Shown: positions 35,064 to 45,440, numbered from the stretch's first letter. The stretch is 64,000 nt of DNA from CAIVAT01 sp964525995 (GCA_964525995.1 CAZGIM010000014.1:46442-110441), one strand, 5' to 3'. Notes: generated by a model from the letters alone, not told the origin. Numbers and translations: made by a program.

Positions 35064-38000
35064 ATGTCGGAACCGATTCTTATGGCACTGGTGCAACTGT
35101 TTGCCATCGTTGCCGCCTCCGTTAAAAAGAACATCTCTGAGAACTCCCGGAAAATCCTCGAATCTTACCTGTCGCAACACCTGAACAACCAGGAATTAGA
35201 GGAGTACCTTAAACTCTTCGATGAATTACTGATGTTTCACCTTCCGGAACAGGAGGAGATGGAACCCGGCGAGGCTTATGATAAGATCACAGCCATCTGT
35301 TCCAGAATTAAAAACAACCTGACTGCCCAGGACCGGATCATCGTATTTATCAAATTTCTTGAATTTTTAGCTGAACTGTCAAGGGAACAAAAACAACGCC
35401 CAATGACCGAAGATCAAAACCTCAATGCTTATCTGACGATCTTCCGTTCGGCTTTCACGCTTCCCGAACAAGAGTTTAACGATGCCGTGGCTTTCATCAC
35501 CAATCCTGCGTGGGAACAACTTCATCCCGAACATCTGCTGACCATTAAAGGCGAGGTGACGGGCCCCGATCCAACCGGAAGGACCATTTACCGCGAACGG
35601 CTCGAAGGAAAAATTCTGGTACTCTTCATCCCGTCAGTCAGAACCCTGATATGCAGATACCTTGGCGATGACGAGCTGTTCCTGAACGGACACATCATCC
35701 TGCCGTACCGTTCCTTTGTATTGTCAAACGGAACCATCCTGAAAAACCTGAAGATTGCCCCGGTTTACTATGCCGACGTGGCTTCCCGGTTTTTCCACGC
35801 CTCCAGAAAAATTCAGATCGATTTTACAGCAAAAGAGGTCGAGTACCGGTTCAAAAAAAGCACCAATGGAATCCATCCCTTTAGCTTCACGGCCACTTCG
35901 GGAGAACTGATCGGTGTGATGGGCGGCAGCGGTGTTGGGAAATCGACCCTCCTGAACGTTCTGAACGGGAACCTGGAACTCAACAGTGGGAAAATCCTTA
36001 TCAATGGCTATGATCTGGAGAAGGATCATGAAAAGCTCCGTGGAATGATCGGTTTTGTTCCTCAGGATGACCTCCTGATCGATGAATTGACCGTTTTCCA
36101 GAACCTTTACTACAATGCAAAACTTTGTTTTCGCGATTTCTCTGAAAAAAAGATCCTTAGGGCCGTCATGCGGGTTCTGATGGATATCGATCTCATCGGG
36201 ATTCGCGATCTCACGGTCGGCGACCCCCTGAATAAGTTTATCAGCGGGGGACAACGAAAAAGGCTCAACATCGCCCTGGAGCTGATCCGGGAACCCTCCG
36301 TGCTCTTCGCCGATGAGCCGACCAGCGGCCTCTCCTCAATGGACTCCGAAATGGTGATGCTTTTGCTCAAGGAACAAACCCTTAAAGGGCGTCTGGTTAT
36401 CGTCAATATCCATCAGCCATCCTCTGATATTTATAAACTGTTCGACAAGCTTCTGATCATGGACAAGGGGGGTTATCCGATTTATTATGGAAATCCGATC
36501 GATGCCCTGACCTACTTTAAATTGGCCGGAAATCACGTAAATCCGGATGAGAGCGAATGTCAGAACTGCGGCTATGTGAACCCTGAGCAACTGCTTCAGA
36601 TTACCGAAGCCAAAATTGTCAATGAATACGGACGTTTTACGGGGAACCGCAAGACTACACCAAAAGAGTGGTACGAATCCTTTCGGAAAAATATTCAACC
36701 GACCTTGAAATTAGCGGAGGAGAAAAAGGAGATCCCGAAAAGCCATTTCAAAATTCCCGGTAAATTCAAGCAGTTCGGAATTTTTAGTATCCGGAACCTG
36801 CTGACAAAAGTCACCAATCGCCAGTACCTGCTTATCAATCTTCTGGAGGCCCCGTTCCTTGCCGCCCTGCTCGCATATCTCACGCGTTACAGCTTTGGAG
36901 AACATTACATCTTTAGCGACAACCGGAACCTTGTCCCCTATTTGTTCATGAGCGTCGTCGTAGCTCTTTTCCTGGGAATGATGGTCAGCGCCGAAGAGAT
37001 CATCCGCGACCGCCGCATTCTTAAACGCGAAGCATTCCTGAATCTGAGCCGTTTCAGTTATCTGAACTCGAAAATAATTCTGTTGTTTGTCCTGTCAGCC
37101 ATCCAAACGTTGCTGTATGTCGCAGTTGGCAATGCGATCATGGGCATCCACGGAATGACGCTCTCTTACTGGCTCCTGCTCTTCGCAACCTCCTGCTGCG
37201 CAAACCTCATTGGACTGAACATCTCCTCCGGCCTCAATTCGGTGGTAGCCATTTATATCCTGATTCCCTTTATCATTGTCCCACAGTTGCTGCTGAGCGG
37301 AACAGTGGTTCCTTTCGATTACCTCAATCCCTCCATTGCATCCCGTACGCATGTCCCGCTCGTGGGAAATATGATGACCTCACGATGGACCTTCGAAGCC
37401 CTTTCCGTGGAACAATTCAGGAACAACGATTATGAAAAGATATTTTATCCCTACGATAAAGAGATTTCAAGGTACTCTTATATAACGGCGCTTCAAATCC
37501 CCACGTTGAAATCGGAACTGGATGTCACGATGCGAAATCTGATCACCCGCACCAACCCGGATCAAACGACGAACTACCTGAAAATCCTGAAAACGGAGAT
37601 ACCCATCCTGCAAAAGGAGGCGAAGTTTGCACCCTTGCCGGCGTACGACAGCCTGAATGAAAAGTTGCTGACCGACGGAGTCGTTCAGGGAACCAAGTCG
37701 TACCTTGACTCATTGAGTCTGTACTACTCATCAAGGATGCAACGGGTCACCACGAAACGGGATGCCATGTATCAAAAACTCGCTGACAATATGGGAACAG
37801 ATGGCGTTTACCGTTTCAAACAGAAGTATTATAATGAAAACCTTGCTGACCTGCTCCTCAATAAAACCGCAGAAAATAAGATCATCGAAGGGAAGGGATT
37901 TCTGATACGAAAAAAGGATCCCGTGTTTATGGATCCCGTCAGTCATGCCGGACAGGCCCATTTTTATGCACCCATCAAGATCATAGGATCTCTGCGCATC

Positions 38001-38174
38001 GATACCTTCTGGTTCAACTTTGCCGTGATATGGCTGATGTCGTTGATTTTGTACCTGACCCTGCTCCACGATACCCTGCGGAAGACTCTGGAATTCTCGT
38101 CGAAAATAAATTTCAAGCTCCCGGCCGGGAAAGCAAAAAAAGGGAAACGCGAAAAAAAGAAACCGGGAACCTGA
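35064..38174 (+). CDS. ABCG-type transporter with TerB-like domain and long periplasmic insert
   Basis: A 1036-residue one-piece transporter. An N-terminal helical region (about 1-110, TerB-like) and a linker lead to an ABC domain (about 250-490) with Walker A GGSGVGKST, signature ISGGQRKRLNIALE and Walker B PSVLFADEPTSGLSSMD. An ABC-2 membrane domain follows (LLEAPFLAALLAYLTRYSFG, YLFMSVVVALFLGMMVSAEE, LLLFATSCCANLIGLNISSG, IYILIPFIIVPQLLLSGTVV). About 250 residues of soluble sequence then precede the last span (FWFNFAVIWLMSLILYLTLL), far more than in typical ABCG half-transporters. The order ATPase-then-membrane is that of ABCG/White exporters. The C-terminus is Lys-rich. ATG 35064 is used because a TTG at 35040 lies inside the promoter box. 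Substrate unknown. Confidence 0.88.
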   Translation: MSEPILMALVQLFAIVAASVKKNISENSRKILESYLSQHLNNQELEEYLKLFDELLMFHLPEQEEMEPGEAYDKITAICSRIKNNLTAQDRIIVFIKFLEFLAELSREQKQRPMTEDQNLNAYLTIFRSAFTLPEQEFNDAVAFITNPAWEQLHPEHLLTIKGEVTGPDPTGRTIYRERLEGKILVLFIPSVRTLICRYLGDDELFLNGHIILPYRSFVLSNGTILKNLKIAPVYYADVASRFFHASRKIQIDFTAKEVEYRFKKSTNGIHPFSFTATSGELIGVMGGSGVGKSTLLNVLNGNLELNSGKILINGYDLEKDHEKLRGMIGFVPQDDLLIDELTVFQNLYYNAKLCFRDFSEKKILRAVMRVLMDIDLIGIRDLTVGDPLNKFISGGQRKRLNIALELIREPSVLFADEPTSGLSSMDSEMVMLLLKEQTLKGRLVIVNIHQPSSDIYKLFDKLLIMDKGGYPIYYGNPIDALTYFKLAGNHVNPDESECQNCGYVNPEQLLQITEAKIVNEYGRFTGNRKTTPKEWYESFRKNIQPTLKLAEEKKEIPKSHFKIPGKFKQFGIFSIRNLLTKVTNRQYLLINLLEAPFLAALLAYLTRYSFGEHYIFSDNRNLVPYLFMSVVVALFLGMMVSAEEIIRDRRILKREAFLNLSRFSYLNSKIILLFVLSAIQTLLYVAVGNAIMGIHGMTLSYWLLLFATSCCANLIGLNISSGLNSVVAIYILIPFIIVPQLLLSGTVVPFDYLNPSIASRTHVPLVGNMMTSRWTFEALSVEQFRNNDYEKIFYPYDKEISRYSYITALQIPTLKSELDVTMRNLITRTNPDQTTNYLKILKTEIPILQKEAKFAPLPAYDSLNEKLLTDGVVQGTKSYLDSLSLYYSSRMQRVTTKRDAMYQKLADNMGTDGVYRFKQKYYNENLADLLLNKTAENKIIEGKGFLIRKKDPVFMDPVSHAGQAHFYAPIKIIGSLRIDTFWFNFAVIWLMSLILYLTLLHDTLRKTLEFSSKINFKLPAGKAKKGKREKKKPGT

Positions 38175-38202
38175 ACCTTATTCTCAGTTTGATAGCTGTG
38201 AA

Positions 38203-39525
38203 TTAAAATTTTATGCGGTCTTCATCAACAAGACTACCGCTTAGCAGCAGTAACTCTGTTTCTGTAAGTTTTGCCTTGAATTGTGCCGTGACCAGCCTGA
38301 TCCCGGCATTGAGTAAATCCTCCTGTACCTCCCTCAGTTGTAATGACGATATAGACCCGATTGCGTAACTGGTCTTCGCGATATCCATGTTACGGACGGC
38401 CAGCGAGAGGTTCTCCTCCTCAAAACTGATCAGTTCCAACTGGTTTTGATATTCGTTGTAGATCCGGGTCAGGTATGCCTCCAGTCTGTTTTCGATCTGT
38501 GCCCTCTGGATATCAACCGATTCCAGTGAAATAGCGGCGTTTTTATAATTTCTCCGCAAATTGAGTCCGTCAAAAAGCCGCATGCTGAGGGTCAAACCGA
38601 CCGATGGCCCAAAATTCCGGTTATACTGAATGAAATTGGCTTCGGTTTCAGACCGATAGTAATTGTATGAGGCATTCAGTCCCAGCGTTGGCCACTGACT
38701 TGCCCGGGCCGATCTGACTTCCGTTTCGGCGACCTGCTTATTCAGGATTGCAAGGATCAGGTTCCGGTTTGATTGTTTCATCGCATGATGCAGTGAGTCG
38801 TAATTCATCATTGGTTTTACCGGGATGGTGTCGGTTACCGAAAATTTAGTATTTACATCTCTTGATAAAAGATCATTCAGGGTAGTCATGGAGTTCTCAA
38901 AAAGAGTTTTCTGATTTGACCTGTTTGCAATATCCGCATTGAGTTCCACGCGGGCTTTTAGATATTCCATCTCCGACCCCGTTCCGGTTTCATATTGCAT
39001 CCTTGCCAGTTCAAGCCTGAATCGCGAAATCTCTACCTGTTCGTTCAAAATTTGTAAAGCCCTTCCCTGCCTGATAATTTCGTAATAGGCGGCAATGATC
39101 CTGGCAACGGTATTCTCAATGGTGATCCTGGCGCTAATCTCGCTCGACGCCTCAAGTTTTTTCAGTTTATCGTAAGTAATGAACATCTTGAGCCCGTCGA
39201 AGAGTTTCCAGGTCAATCCGATACCTGCCGTCAGCAAATCGGATGAAGCATGGGGGTTGTCGAGTTCCGAACCGGTGACTACGTCAACTTTAGCATCGGT
39301 GAGACTTTTTGTGTATCCCGCGTTGATATCGATTGTGGGAAGCATCCCGGCAGCGCCCGGAGAGGCATTATTCCGGGCTTCACGGTATGTATTTTTCGAA
39401 ATGCTGATATCGAAATTGCGCTCCAGCCCTACAGCAATTGCATCCTCTAAGGGGAGTAATTCCTGTCCGGCAATCCTCCCGGCTAACAACTGAATGAAAC
39501 AGACGATGACAGCGATCTTTTTCAT
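38203..39525 (-). CDS. TolC-family outer-membrane efflux protein
   Basis: A 440-residue outer-membrane factor. A signal peptide (KKIAVIVCFIQLLAGRIAG) is followed by the two TolC-type repeats of coiled-coil helices and strands, with EDAIAVGLERNFDISISKN near the start and the repeat of that segment as LDGLNLRRNYKNAAISLESVD. Helical tracts such as EVEISRFRLELARMQYETGTGSEMEYLKARVELNAD are typical. It forms the trimeric duct for the RND pump encoded upstream, 88 bp away. The order adaptor, pump, duct in a minus-strand operon is the usual Bacteroidota arrangement. No local repressor gene was found. Confidence 0.93.
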   Translation of the reverse strand: MKKIAVIVCFIQLLAGRIAGQELLPLEDAIAVGLERNFDISISKNTYREARNNASPGAAGMLPTIDINAGYTKSLTDAKVDVVTGSELDNPHASSDLLTAGIGLTWKLFDGLKMFITYDKLKKLEASSEISARITIENTVARIIAAYYEIIRQGRALQILNEQVEISRFRLELARMQYETGTGSEMEYLKARVELNADIANRSNQKTLFENSMTTLNDLLSRDVNTKFSVTDTIPVKPMMNYDSLHHAMKQSNRNLILAILNKQVAETEVRSARASQWPTLGLNASYNYYRSETEANFIQYNRNFGPSVGLTLSMRLFDGLNLRRNYKNAAISLESVDIQRAQIENRLEAYLTRIYNEYQNQLELISFEEENLSLAVRNMDIAKTSYAIGSISSLQLREVQEDLLNAGIRLVTAQFKAKLTETELLLLSGSLVDEDRIKF

Positions 39526-39613
39526 GTTAAAAAGTTCCGATTCCTGATTTAGTTGATATCTTCATGAGGCGTATTTTCATCTGCATACGGTTTTTACGAG
39601 GTTCCGATATTTT

Positions 39614-42600
39614 TCAACTGATATCCTGAGTCAAAATTGATTTTCGCTCGACAGTAAGCTCAGTATAATCGATTTTTTCACTCCTTGGGTTTCTCGAAAG
39701 AAAGGCATAAAGCGCCGGCACAAGGTACAGTGTAAGAAGCGTCGAAAATAGGAGTCCGCCGACCACTGCAATTCCCATCGACTGCCTGCTCTCGGCCGAG
39801 GCCCCCAGGTTCAGGGCTATGGGCAATACTCCCAGGATCATAGCTGACGAGGTCATTAAAATTGGCCGGAAACGGGATATCGCCGCCCGCTGCACTGCCT
39901 CTGCCTTCTCCAGTCCGGTCGCCTTCCTTTGATTGGCAAACTCGACGATCAGAATCCCATTCTTGGTCACCAGTCCGATCAGCATAATGATCCCGATCTC
40001 ACTGAAGATGTTCAGAGTCTGATTGAAATACCACAACGAAAACAGAGCTCCCGCCACCGCGAGGGGAACTGTGAACAGGATGATCAGGGGATCGACAAAA
40101 CTTTCAAACTGTGCGGCCAGTACCAGAAAGATCAGTACCAGGGCAAGAAGGAAGATAAATATAAGACTGGAGGAGCTCTCCGCGTAATCCCTCGACTGTC
40201 CGGCGAGGGCTGTACTCATAGTTTGAGGAAGTACCTTCGCGGAGACCTGATTCAGCGCGGCGATCCCGTCGCCCAACGTCGCACCCGGAGTCATCCCTGC
40301 CGATACGGTGGCTGCGATATACCGGTTGAACGAATAGATGGCAGCAGGATTGATCGACTCTTCCATGTGGATCAGGTTGTCGAGCGAGATCAGATTTCCG
40401 GCGCTGTTTCTGACATACAACGATTTCAGGTCGTCAGGTTTGTCGCGGTTATTGCGCATCACCTGGCCGATTATCTCGTACTGGTTACCCCCCATGATAA
40501 AATATCCGTAACGCTGTCCGCTCATCGACAACTGCAGGGTGCGGGCAACCTCCTGGGTTGAGACTCCCATTTGTGAGGCTTTATCGCGATCGACCCTGAT
40601 CCGCAGCTCTGGTTTGTTGACCTTAAAATTGGCGTCAACAAACTGAAGGTAGTCAATTTTCCGGGCCTCCTCCAGAAACCTTGGCAGCACTTCGACGAGA
40701 GTCTTTAAATCGGGCGCCAGAAGCACATACTGGAGGGGCTGGCCCGAAAACCGGTCGCCAATGGTCGGAGGTTCAAACGGAAACGACCGCACACCCGTGA
40801 TGGCCGGCAGTTCCCGGGTCATCTTTCGAAATAGCTCCTTTTGGCTCCTGGTGCGCTGATAAGGTTCGACCAAATAAATAATATACTGGGCCTTGTTCGG
40901 GTTGTCGATGGTTCCCAGGCTTGGCGATATCCAAGAAAAGGAGACGGAAACTTCGGGAAAAGAATCGCTCACATATTTATCGATCTGCGATATATATTGC
41001 TCCATGAACTCATAGGAGGATCCTTCAGGCGCCAAAACAGGGATTCGGATATTGGACCGGTCTTCAAAAGGCGCCAACTCCCTGTGAAGTGACCTGAAAA
41101 GGAATATCACTCCGATAACCAACACCACTAAAACCGGAAATACCAACCAGCGGTGATTCATGAATCCTTTCAATGAATATCGGTACCCCCTGTTCAACCA
41201 TAAGAAGAAGGGTTCCGTTTTATTTATCAGCCAGTTGACATTTAAATGGCGTTGTACCTTCAGTATCCGGGAACACATCATGGGTGAGAGGGTTAATGCC
41301 ACAAAAGCAGAGATCAATACCGATCCGGCAACCACGATGGCAAACTCTCTGAAAAGCCTGCCAATCAATCCCTGCAGAAACATGACCGGAAGGAAAACCG
41401 CTGCCAGTGTGAGTGTTGTTGAGACCACTGCAAAAAATATCTCATTCATCCCTTTCAATGAAGCCTCAACCGGGTGCATTCCTGTATCAATCTTGGTATA
41501 AATGTTTTCCAAAACCACAATGGCATCATCACATACCAGTCCGATGGCAAGGACAATGGCTAACAAGGTGAGCACATTGATCGACAGTCCCATCACCGCC
41601 ATGAGGATGAAGGATCCGATGATCGATACCGGAATCGCGACGACCGGTATGATGGTTGACCTCCAGTCGCGCAAAAACAGGAATATGATCAAAACGACCA
41701 GGATCAGCGAAATGATAATTGTTTGTTCGACCTCTTTCACCGCACTTCGTTCAAACGTCGTGAAATCATAACCAACACTGATCTGGTACGAGGCGGGAAT
41801 CTCCTTTTTTAGTTGTTCCATCCGCTTATAAAACTCGTTGGCAATGGCTACATTGTTGGCCCCCGTTTGCGGAACAACCCCTATAGCCACTGCTGGAAGC
41901 ATCTGAAGGATTACCGACGACCGGTCATTTTCAGGATAGAGTTCGGCAGTGCCGATATCGCTCAGGCGGACAATATTTCCATGTTCCTGTCTGATGATGA
42001 TATCGTTGAATTGTGATGGGGTCTGAAGCAATCCGAAGGTCCGGATGGTGAGCTCGGTCAGATCGCCCTCGATCCGTCCCGATGGAAGTTCGATATTTTC
42101 CCGGTTTACCGCCCGTTCAATGTCAAGCGAGGTAATTCCATTGGATGCCATTTTGAAAGGATCGAGCCAGAGCCGCATCGAATACTTCTTCTCCCCGAAA
42201 ACCCTGATATCCCCGACCCCGGGTATCGTCTGCAGCCGGTTTTTAATGGTATTCTCCACGATATCGTTGACCTCCATGATGTCGTGTTCATAGCTTTTCA
42301 CGATCATGAAGATGATTGGATTGGCGTTTGCGCTGAGCTTTTCAACAATCGGCGGGTCCACATCCTTTGGTAGTAGTTTGACCGACTTGGAAACCCTGTC
42401 GCGAACATCGTTGGCGGCCGATTCCATATCCTTACCCAGATTGAACTCCACCGTTATCAGGCTTGACTGATCCGTCGATACAGAGGAAAGAACGCGGATT
42501 CCTTCAATACCATTGATCGCATCTTCGAGGGGTTCTGTAATCTGAGCCTGGATGATCTCCGGATTGGCGCCCGAATAGGTGGTTGTGACAGTCACAACGG

Positions 42601-42727
42601 GCGGATCCATTTCGGGATACTCCCGGATCCCTAAATAAAAGAACCCCACCATGCCGAAAATAAGGATTATAAGCGTGAATACGATCGCCAGAACAGGCCG
42701 TTTGATACTCAACGACGAAAGGCTCAT
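39614..42727 (-). CDS. RND efflux pump permease (HAE1/AcrB family)
   Basis: A 1037-residue inner-membrane pump with twelve spans and two large periplasmic loops. The family marks are visible: SIKRPVLAIVFTLIILIFG at the N-terminus, SSVSTDQSSLITVEF, the proton-relay Asp pair in TM4 (LVCDDAIVVLENIY), a periplasmic segment with FPEVSVSFSWISPS, and LILFTVPLAVAGALFSLW / GIIMLIGLVTKNGILIVEFANQ in the second half. The length matches AcrB (1049). Driven by the proton gradient, it exports drugs, bile salts or other amphiphiles through the adaptor and TolC-like proteins of the same operon. The adaptor stop and this start are 1 bp apart. Confidence 0.95.
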   Translation of the reverse strand: MSLSSLSIKRPVLAIVFTLIILIFGMVGFFYLGIREYPEMDPPVVTVTTTYSGANPEIIQAQITEPLEDAINGIEGIRVLSSVSTDQSSLITVEFNLGKDMESAANDVRDRVSKSVKLLPKDVDPPIVEKLSANANPIIFMIVKSYEHDIMEVNDIVENTIKNRLQTIPGVGDIRVFGEKKYSMRLWLDPFKMASNGITSLDIERAVNRENIELPSGRIEGDLTELTIRTFGLLQTPSQFNDIIIRQEHGNIVRLSDIGTAELYPENDRSSVILQMLPAVAIGVVPQTGANNVAIANEFYKRMEQLKKEIPASYQISVGYDFTTFERSAVKEVEQTIIISLILVVLIIFLFLRDWRSTIIPVVAIPVSIIGSFILMAVMGLSINVLTLLAIVLAIGLVCDDAIVVLENIYTKIDTGMHPVEASLKGMNEIFFAVVSTTLTLAAVFLPVMFLQGLIGRLFREFAIVVAGSVLISAFVALTLSPMMCSRILKVQRHLNVNWLINKTEPFFLWLNRGYRYSLKGFMNHRWLVFPVLVVLVIGVIFLFRSLHRELAPFEDRSNIRIPVLAPEGSSYEFMEQYISQIDKYVSDSFPEVSVSFSWISPSLGTIDNPNKAQYIIYLVEPYQRTRSQKELFRKMTRELPAITGVRSFPFEPPTIGDRFSGQPLQYVLLAPDLKTLVEVLPRFLEEARKIDYLQFVDANFKVNKPELRIRVDRDKASQMGVSTQEVARTLQLSMSGQRYGYFIMGGNQYEIIGQVMRNNRDKPDDLKSLYVRNSAGNLISLDNLIHMEESINPAAIYSFNRYIAATVSAGMTPGATLGDGIAALNQVSAKVLPQTMSTALAGQSRDYAESSSSLIFIFLLALVLIFLVLAAQFESFVDPLIILFTVPLAVAGALFSLWYFNQTLNIFSEIGIIMLIGLVTKNGILIVEFANQRKATGLEKAEAVQRAAISRFRPILMTSSAMILGVLPIALNLGASAESRQSMGIAVVGGLLFSTLLTLYLVPALYAFLSRNPRSEKIDYTELTVERKSILTQDIS

Positions 42728-42728
42728 A

Positions 42729-43784
42729 TCAGGATATTTTGACGGTTTTCAATGGTGATCCTTTTTTAATCCTTAGGAGGTTGGTCATCACGACCGTATC
42801 ACCCTGGTTGATACCATCCGTTATCTGGACAAAATCGCGGGTCCGGACACCCACGCTGACCAATACCACTGTCGCCTTTCCCTCCTTTTTCAAAAAAACC
42901 GAGTACCCTTTAATTGATGGTATCAGACCCGAAGTGGGAATGAAAATGCTTTTTGTTAACTCCTCTAACGTTATCGAGACCTTTGCTGATGTTCCGGGTA
43001 CCAATATTCCCTTTTCATTGGTCGAAACCGCCCTGATCAAAAGGGTCCGGGTGCGCTCATCCACAGCGGGTTCAACAGCTTCAATAACTGCCTGAAGATC
43101 GGATGGATAATAATCAGTACGAAAAACAATCCGGTTCCCGGTTCTCAGATTGTGGGCATAGCGCTCTGGAACGGCGAAATCGACCTTGATCCGGCTGAGA
43201 TCCTGCAGGCTCGCGAGGACAAATCCGGGTTGTACCAACGCACCGACACTGGCATTCCTTAATCCGATCCGGCCCGAAAAAGGAGCCCGGATTTCAGTTT
43301 TTGAGAGGTCCACCTTTAACACTTCTATCTCGGCTAACAGCGTACTGTGAACATTGGCCAGTTCATCATAACGCTCCTGGCTCATTCCGCCTTTCGAAAG
43401 TAGTACCTTCCCGCGCGACATATTGGCTTCAGCCAGCTCCGATTCAAGAGTAAGTTTTTTGATTCTGGAAGTGATATCGGCGTCGTCAAGCTTGAACAGC
43501 ATCTGTCCGCCTGTCACCAGCGACCCCTCGTTCATAAAGACTCCGGTTACCTTGCGCGAGATCTCACTTACGATCTCGACCTGCTCATTGGCACGAAGGG
43601 TTCCGACGGTCTCCAACTGGTAATTTACCGAGGTATCCTTGGCAATAAAGCATTCGACAGGAATCGCAGCTTCGGGACCCGAAGATTTATTTGTCTCTTT
43701 GGCGACCGGAATAAACAGAAATTTCAACAGGATCAGAATGCCCAAGATGACAGCCGCTCCTATAAAAATAATGGCTCTTTTCAT
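42729..43784 (-). CDS. RND efflux periplasmic adaptor (HlyD/AcrA-like)
   Basis: A 351-residue membrane-fusion protein anchored by an N-terminal signal-like segment (residues 4-24, AIIFIGAAVILGILILLKFL). The lipoyl half-motifs flank a helical hairpin (VGTLRANEQVEIVSEISRKVTGVF, then KTEIRAPFSGRIGLRNASVGALVQPG), followed by beta-barrel and membrane-proximal domains (IPTSGLIPSIKGYSVFLKKEGKATVV). The hairpin is short, as in CusB/MdtA-like adaptors. It joins the pump (39614-42727) and the outer-membrane duct (38203-39525). It is the first gene of the operon; a regulator is not visible upstream. Confidence 0.93.
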   Translation of the reverse strand: MKRAIIFIGAAVILGILILLKFLFIPVAKETNKSSGPEAAIPVECFIAKDTSVNYQLETVGTLRANEQVEIVSEISRKVTGVFMNEGSLVTGGQMLFKLDDADITSRIKKLTLESELAEANMSRGKVLLSKGGMSQERYDELANVHSTLLAEIEVLKVDLSKTEIRAPFSGRIGLRNASVGALVQPGFVLASLQDLSRIKVDFAVPERYAHNLRTGNRIVFRTDYYPSDLQAVIEAVEPAVDERTRTLLIRAVSTNEKGILVPGTSAKVSITLEELTKSIFIPTSGLIPSIKGYSVFLKKEGKATVVLVSVGVRTRDFVQITDGINQGDTVVMTNLLRIKKGSPLKTVKIS

Positions 43785-43872
43785 TCGGGGATCAACGGAT
43801 TAAAAGAAAACGACTTATTTTTAAGGGCAGCTCCGGGCAGGTCGATCACCGGAACCTTTATAGTGATTTCAT

Positions 43873-44403
43873 CTATTCAGGAACATAAACTCCCGAACCG
43901 ATGAAGAAATTGGTACCCGGAATGGATTCAACATATCCTATTTTTAACTTCTCACCCGTCGATCCTGGCTTGATCCAATAAAATTCAACAAATCCTCCTC
44001 CCTTTGCTGCTGCCGCAGAGAGTTCACGGATCACATATTTCCCTTTACAGTCCTGGTAATTGTAAAGATCCTGTCCCTGCAGGTTTTTCTGCGTCGCATG
44101 GGCAATATTGACACACTGATAGTTATAGACATAGAAATAGCCCGAATGATCATCATAAAAACGAATGGAATCGATATATATCCTGATGATCCCGACTTTA
44201 TCGGCTGAATCGGGAATGGTCTTCAAGACCTCACCGATTCCAACCGCCGATGAATGAACTACAGCCTTCGCGGTATTTTTAAAGTGGGCAAGATCGGTTT
44301 CAAAAGAAACTGGATCCTCGGTCTCATCCTTTGTACAACTTCCGGTAACTAAAGGCAACATCATAGCAATAAGCAGCAACGGGTTCAATACTCTTCTCTT
44401 CAT
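43873..44403 (-). CDS. Cache-domain lipoprotein
   Basis: A 176-residue lipoprotein (NPLLLIAMMLPLVTGSC, lipobox TGSC) made of one single Cache-type domain. The core shows IRIYIDSIRFYDDHSGYFYVYNYQCVNIAHATQKNLQGQDLYNYQD, a form of the sCache_2 motif DxxGYFxxxxxxGxxxxHP..GxN, and then GGGFVEFYWIKPG and the end NFFIGSGVYV. In kinases and chemoreceptors this domain binds small acids or amines. Here it stands alone on a lipid anchor, so it may act as a soluble-partner sensor or as a binding protein. It lies 88 bp upstream of the RND operon on the same strand, but co-transcription is uncertain. Confidence 0.78.
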   Translation of the reverse strand: MKRRVLNPLLLIAMMLPLVTGSCTKDETEDPVSFETDLAHFKNTAKAVVHSSAVGIGEVLKTIPDSADKVGIIRIYIDSIRFYDDHSGYFYVYNYQCVNIAHATQKNLQGQDLYNYQDCKGKYVIRELSAAAAKGGGFVEFYWIKPGSTGEKLKIGYVESIPGTNFFIGSGVYVPE

Positions 44404-44463
44404 GTGTTAAGAATTTAATTTTGGCAGTCAAAGGAAATGTTCATTTCAAATTTCATAAAAAAA

Positions 44464-45402
44464 TCAATCCTCCAAACCATAATTTCTAATTTGTTTCAGT
44501 TCCTCCAGGTTAAATACTCCCGCCCGCAAAAGTTTCAGATACTGTTCTGATACCCCGTCACCGAAGACCAGTGCATCGTCGGTGTTTACAGTCACCTTTA
44601 CGCCATGATCAAATAACGTTCTGATCGGGTGTTGTCGGAACGATCGAATACGCTTTAACCGGATGTTACTGGTCGGACAAGTATTTAACCTGATGTGATG
44701 GTCGCAAAGCCATTTCATGACCGGGGGAGAGTCGGCGGCTCCGATACCGTGCTGAACGGCATCCAATTCAAGTACCATCACGGCTTCCTTGACCGAATCG
44801 GCCGATCCAAATTCACCGGCATGAGCCTTGCATTTCAGGCCAGCTTTTTTTGCCGTCTGAAAAAGCTTTCTGAAGTTTTTTACCGGTTGTGCATCCTCCT
44901 CATCATATAGGTCGATGGCCCTGAAATAATCGTGTGCTGCAAAAGATTCGAAATCTGCAATCAGGATATCGGCCGGATATCGCTTCGAAAATCCGATCTC
45001 TGGTCTGAATTCAATTCCGGGAGCTATAGCTTGATGATAATGTCTAAGCGCTGTAATGATCCGGGCCGTGGTGATCCCGGTCAACCTTGGGAAAGAGGCG
45101 TCGATGCTCATCTCCAGCAATACGACTCCATCAGTTACTGCCTGGAGAAAAGCTGCCTCGAGCGCCTTTTCGAAGGAGCCCGGCAAATTGAAAAATGGCC
45201 GGTACTCATTGATAATCCATTGATTTAGATCAATAATACCTTTACCAACAGCCTGGAACCGGGAGAGTCTTTTCCCATAGAAATTCTCAACGACCGAACG
45301 TTTCCCTCCTAATAAACCATGATTATGCAGATCGGACTTTGCCCACTTCCTGACCTCCGACAGCGTGGGTAACTTTGCTTTCCGGGAGGGCAGTGACATC
45401 AT
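44464..45402 (-). CDS. Adenosine deaminase-like amidohydrolase
   Basis: A 312-residue protein of the adenosine/AMP deaminase family. The metal and catalytic residues are recognisable: HxH in SDLHNHGLLGG, H and E in CKAHAGEFG (proton-relay Glu), VQHGIGA, TCPTSNIRL, and the Asp pair in VTVNTDDALVFG. It deaminates adenosine or a related purine such as 6-aminodeoxyfutalosine or N6-modified adenine, and the subtype cannot be fixed from motifs. I use the ATG at 45402 because the metal motif follows soon after and a start at 45495 would overlap the upstream gene by 55 nt. It is downstream of, and on the same strand as, the small outer-membrane-protein gene. Confidence 0.85.
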   Translation of the reverse strand: MMSLPSRKAKLPTLSEVRKWAKSDLHNHGLLGGKRSVVENFYGKRLSRFQAVGKGIIDLNQWIINEYRPFFNLPGSFEKALEAAFLQAVTDGVVLLEMSIDASFPRLTGITTARIITALRHYHQAIAPGIEFRPEIGFSKRYPADILIADFESFAAHDYFRAIDLYDEEDAQPVKNFRKLFQTAKKAGLKCKAHAGEFGSADSVKEAVMVLELDAVQHGIGAADSPPVMKWLCDHHIRLNTCPTSNIRLKRIRSFRQHPIRTLFDHGVKVTVNTDDALVFGDGVSEQYLKLLRAGVFNLEELKQIRNYGLED

Positions 45403-45440
45403 AACAATCGAATTGCGGTATGTAATTGGGATCCGCGGCG

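Noticed and set aside
39929..40561. A 210-residue plus-strand frame within the RND pump
   Set aside because: The pump frame on the minus strand is full length with all family motifs, so this is a shadow.
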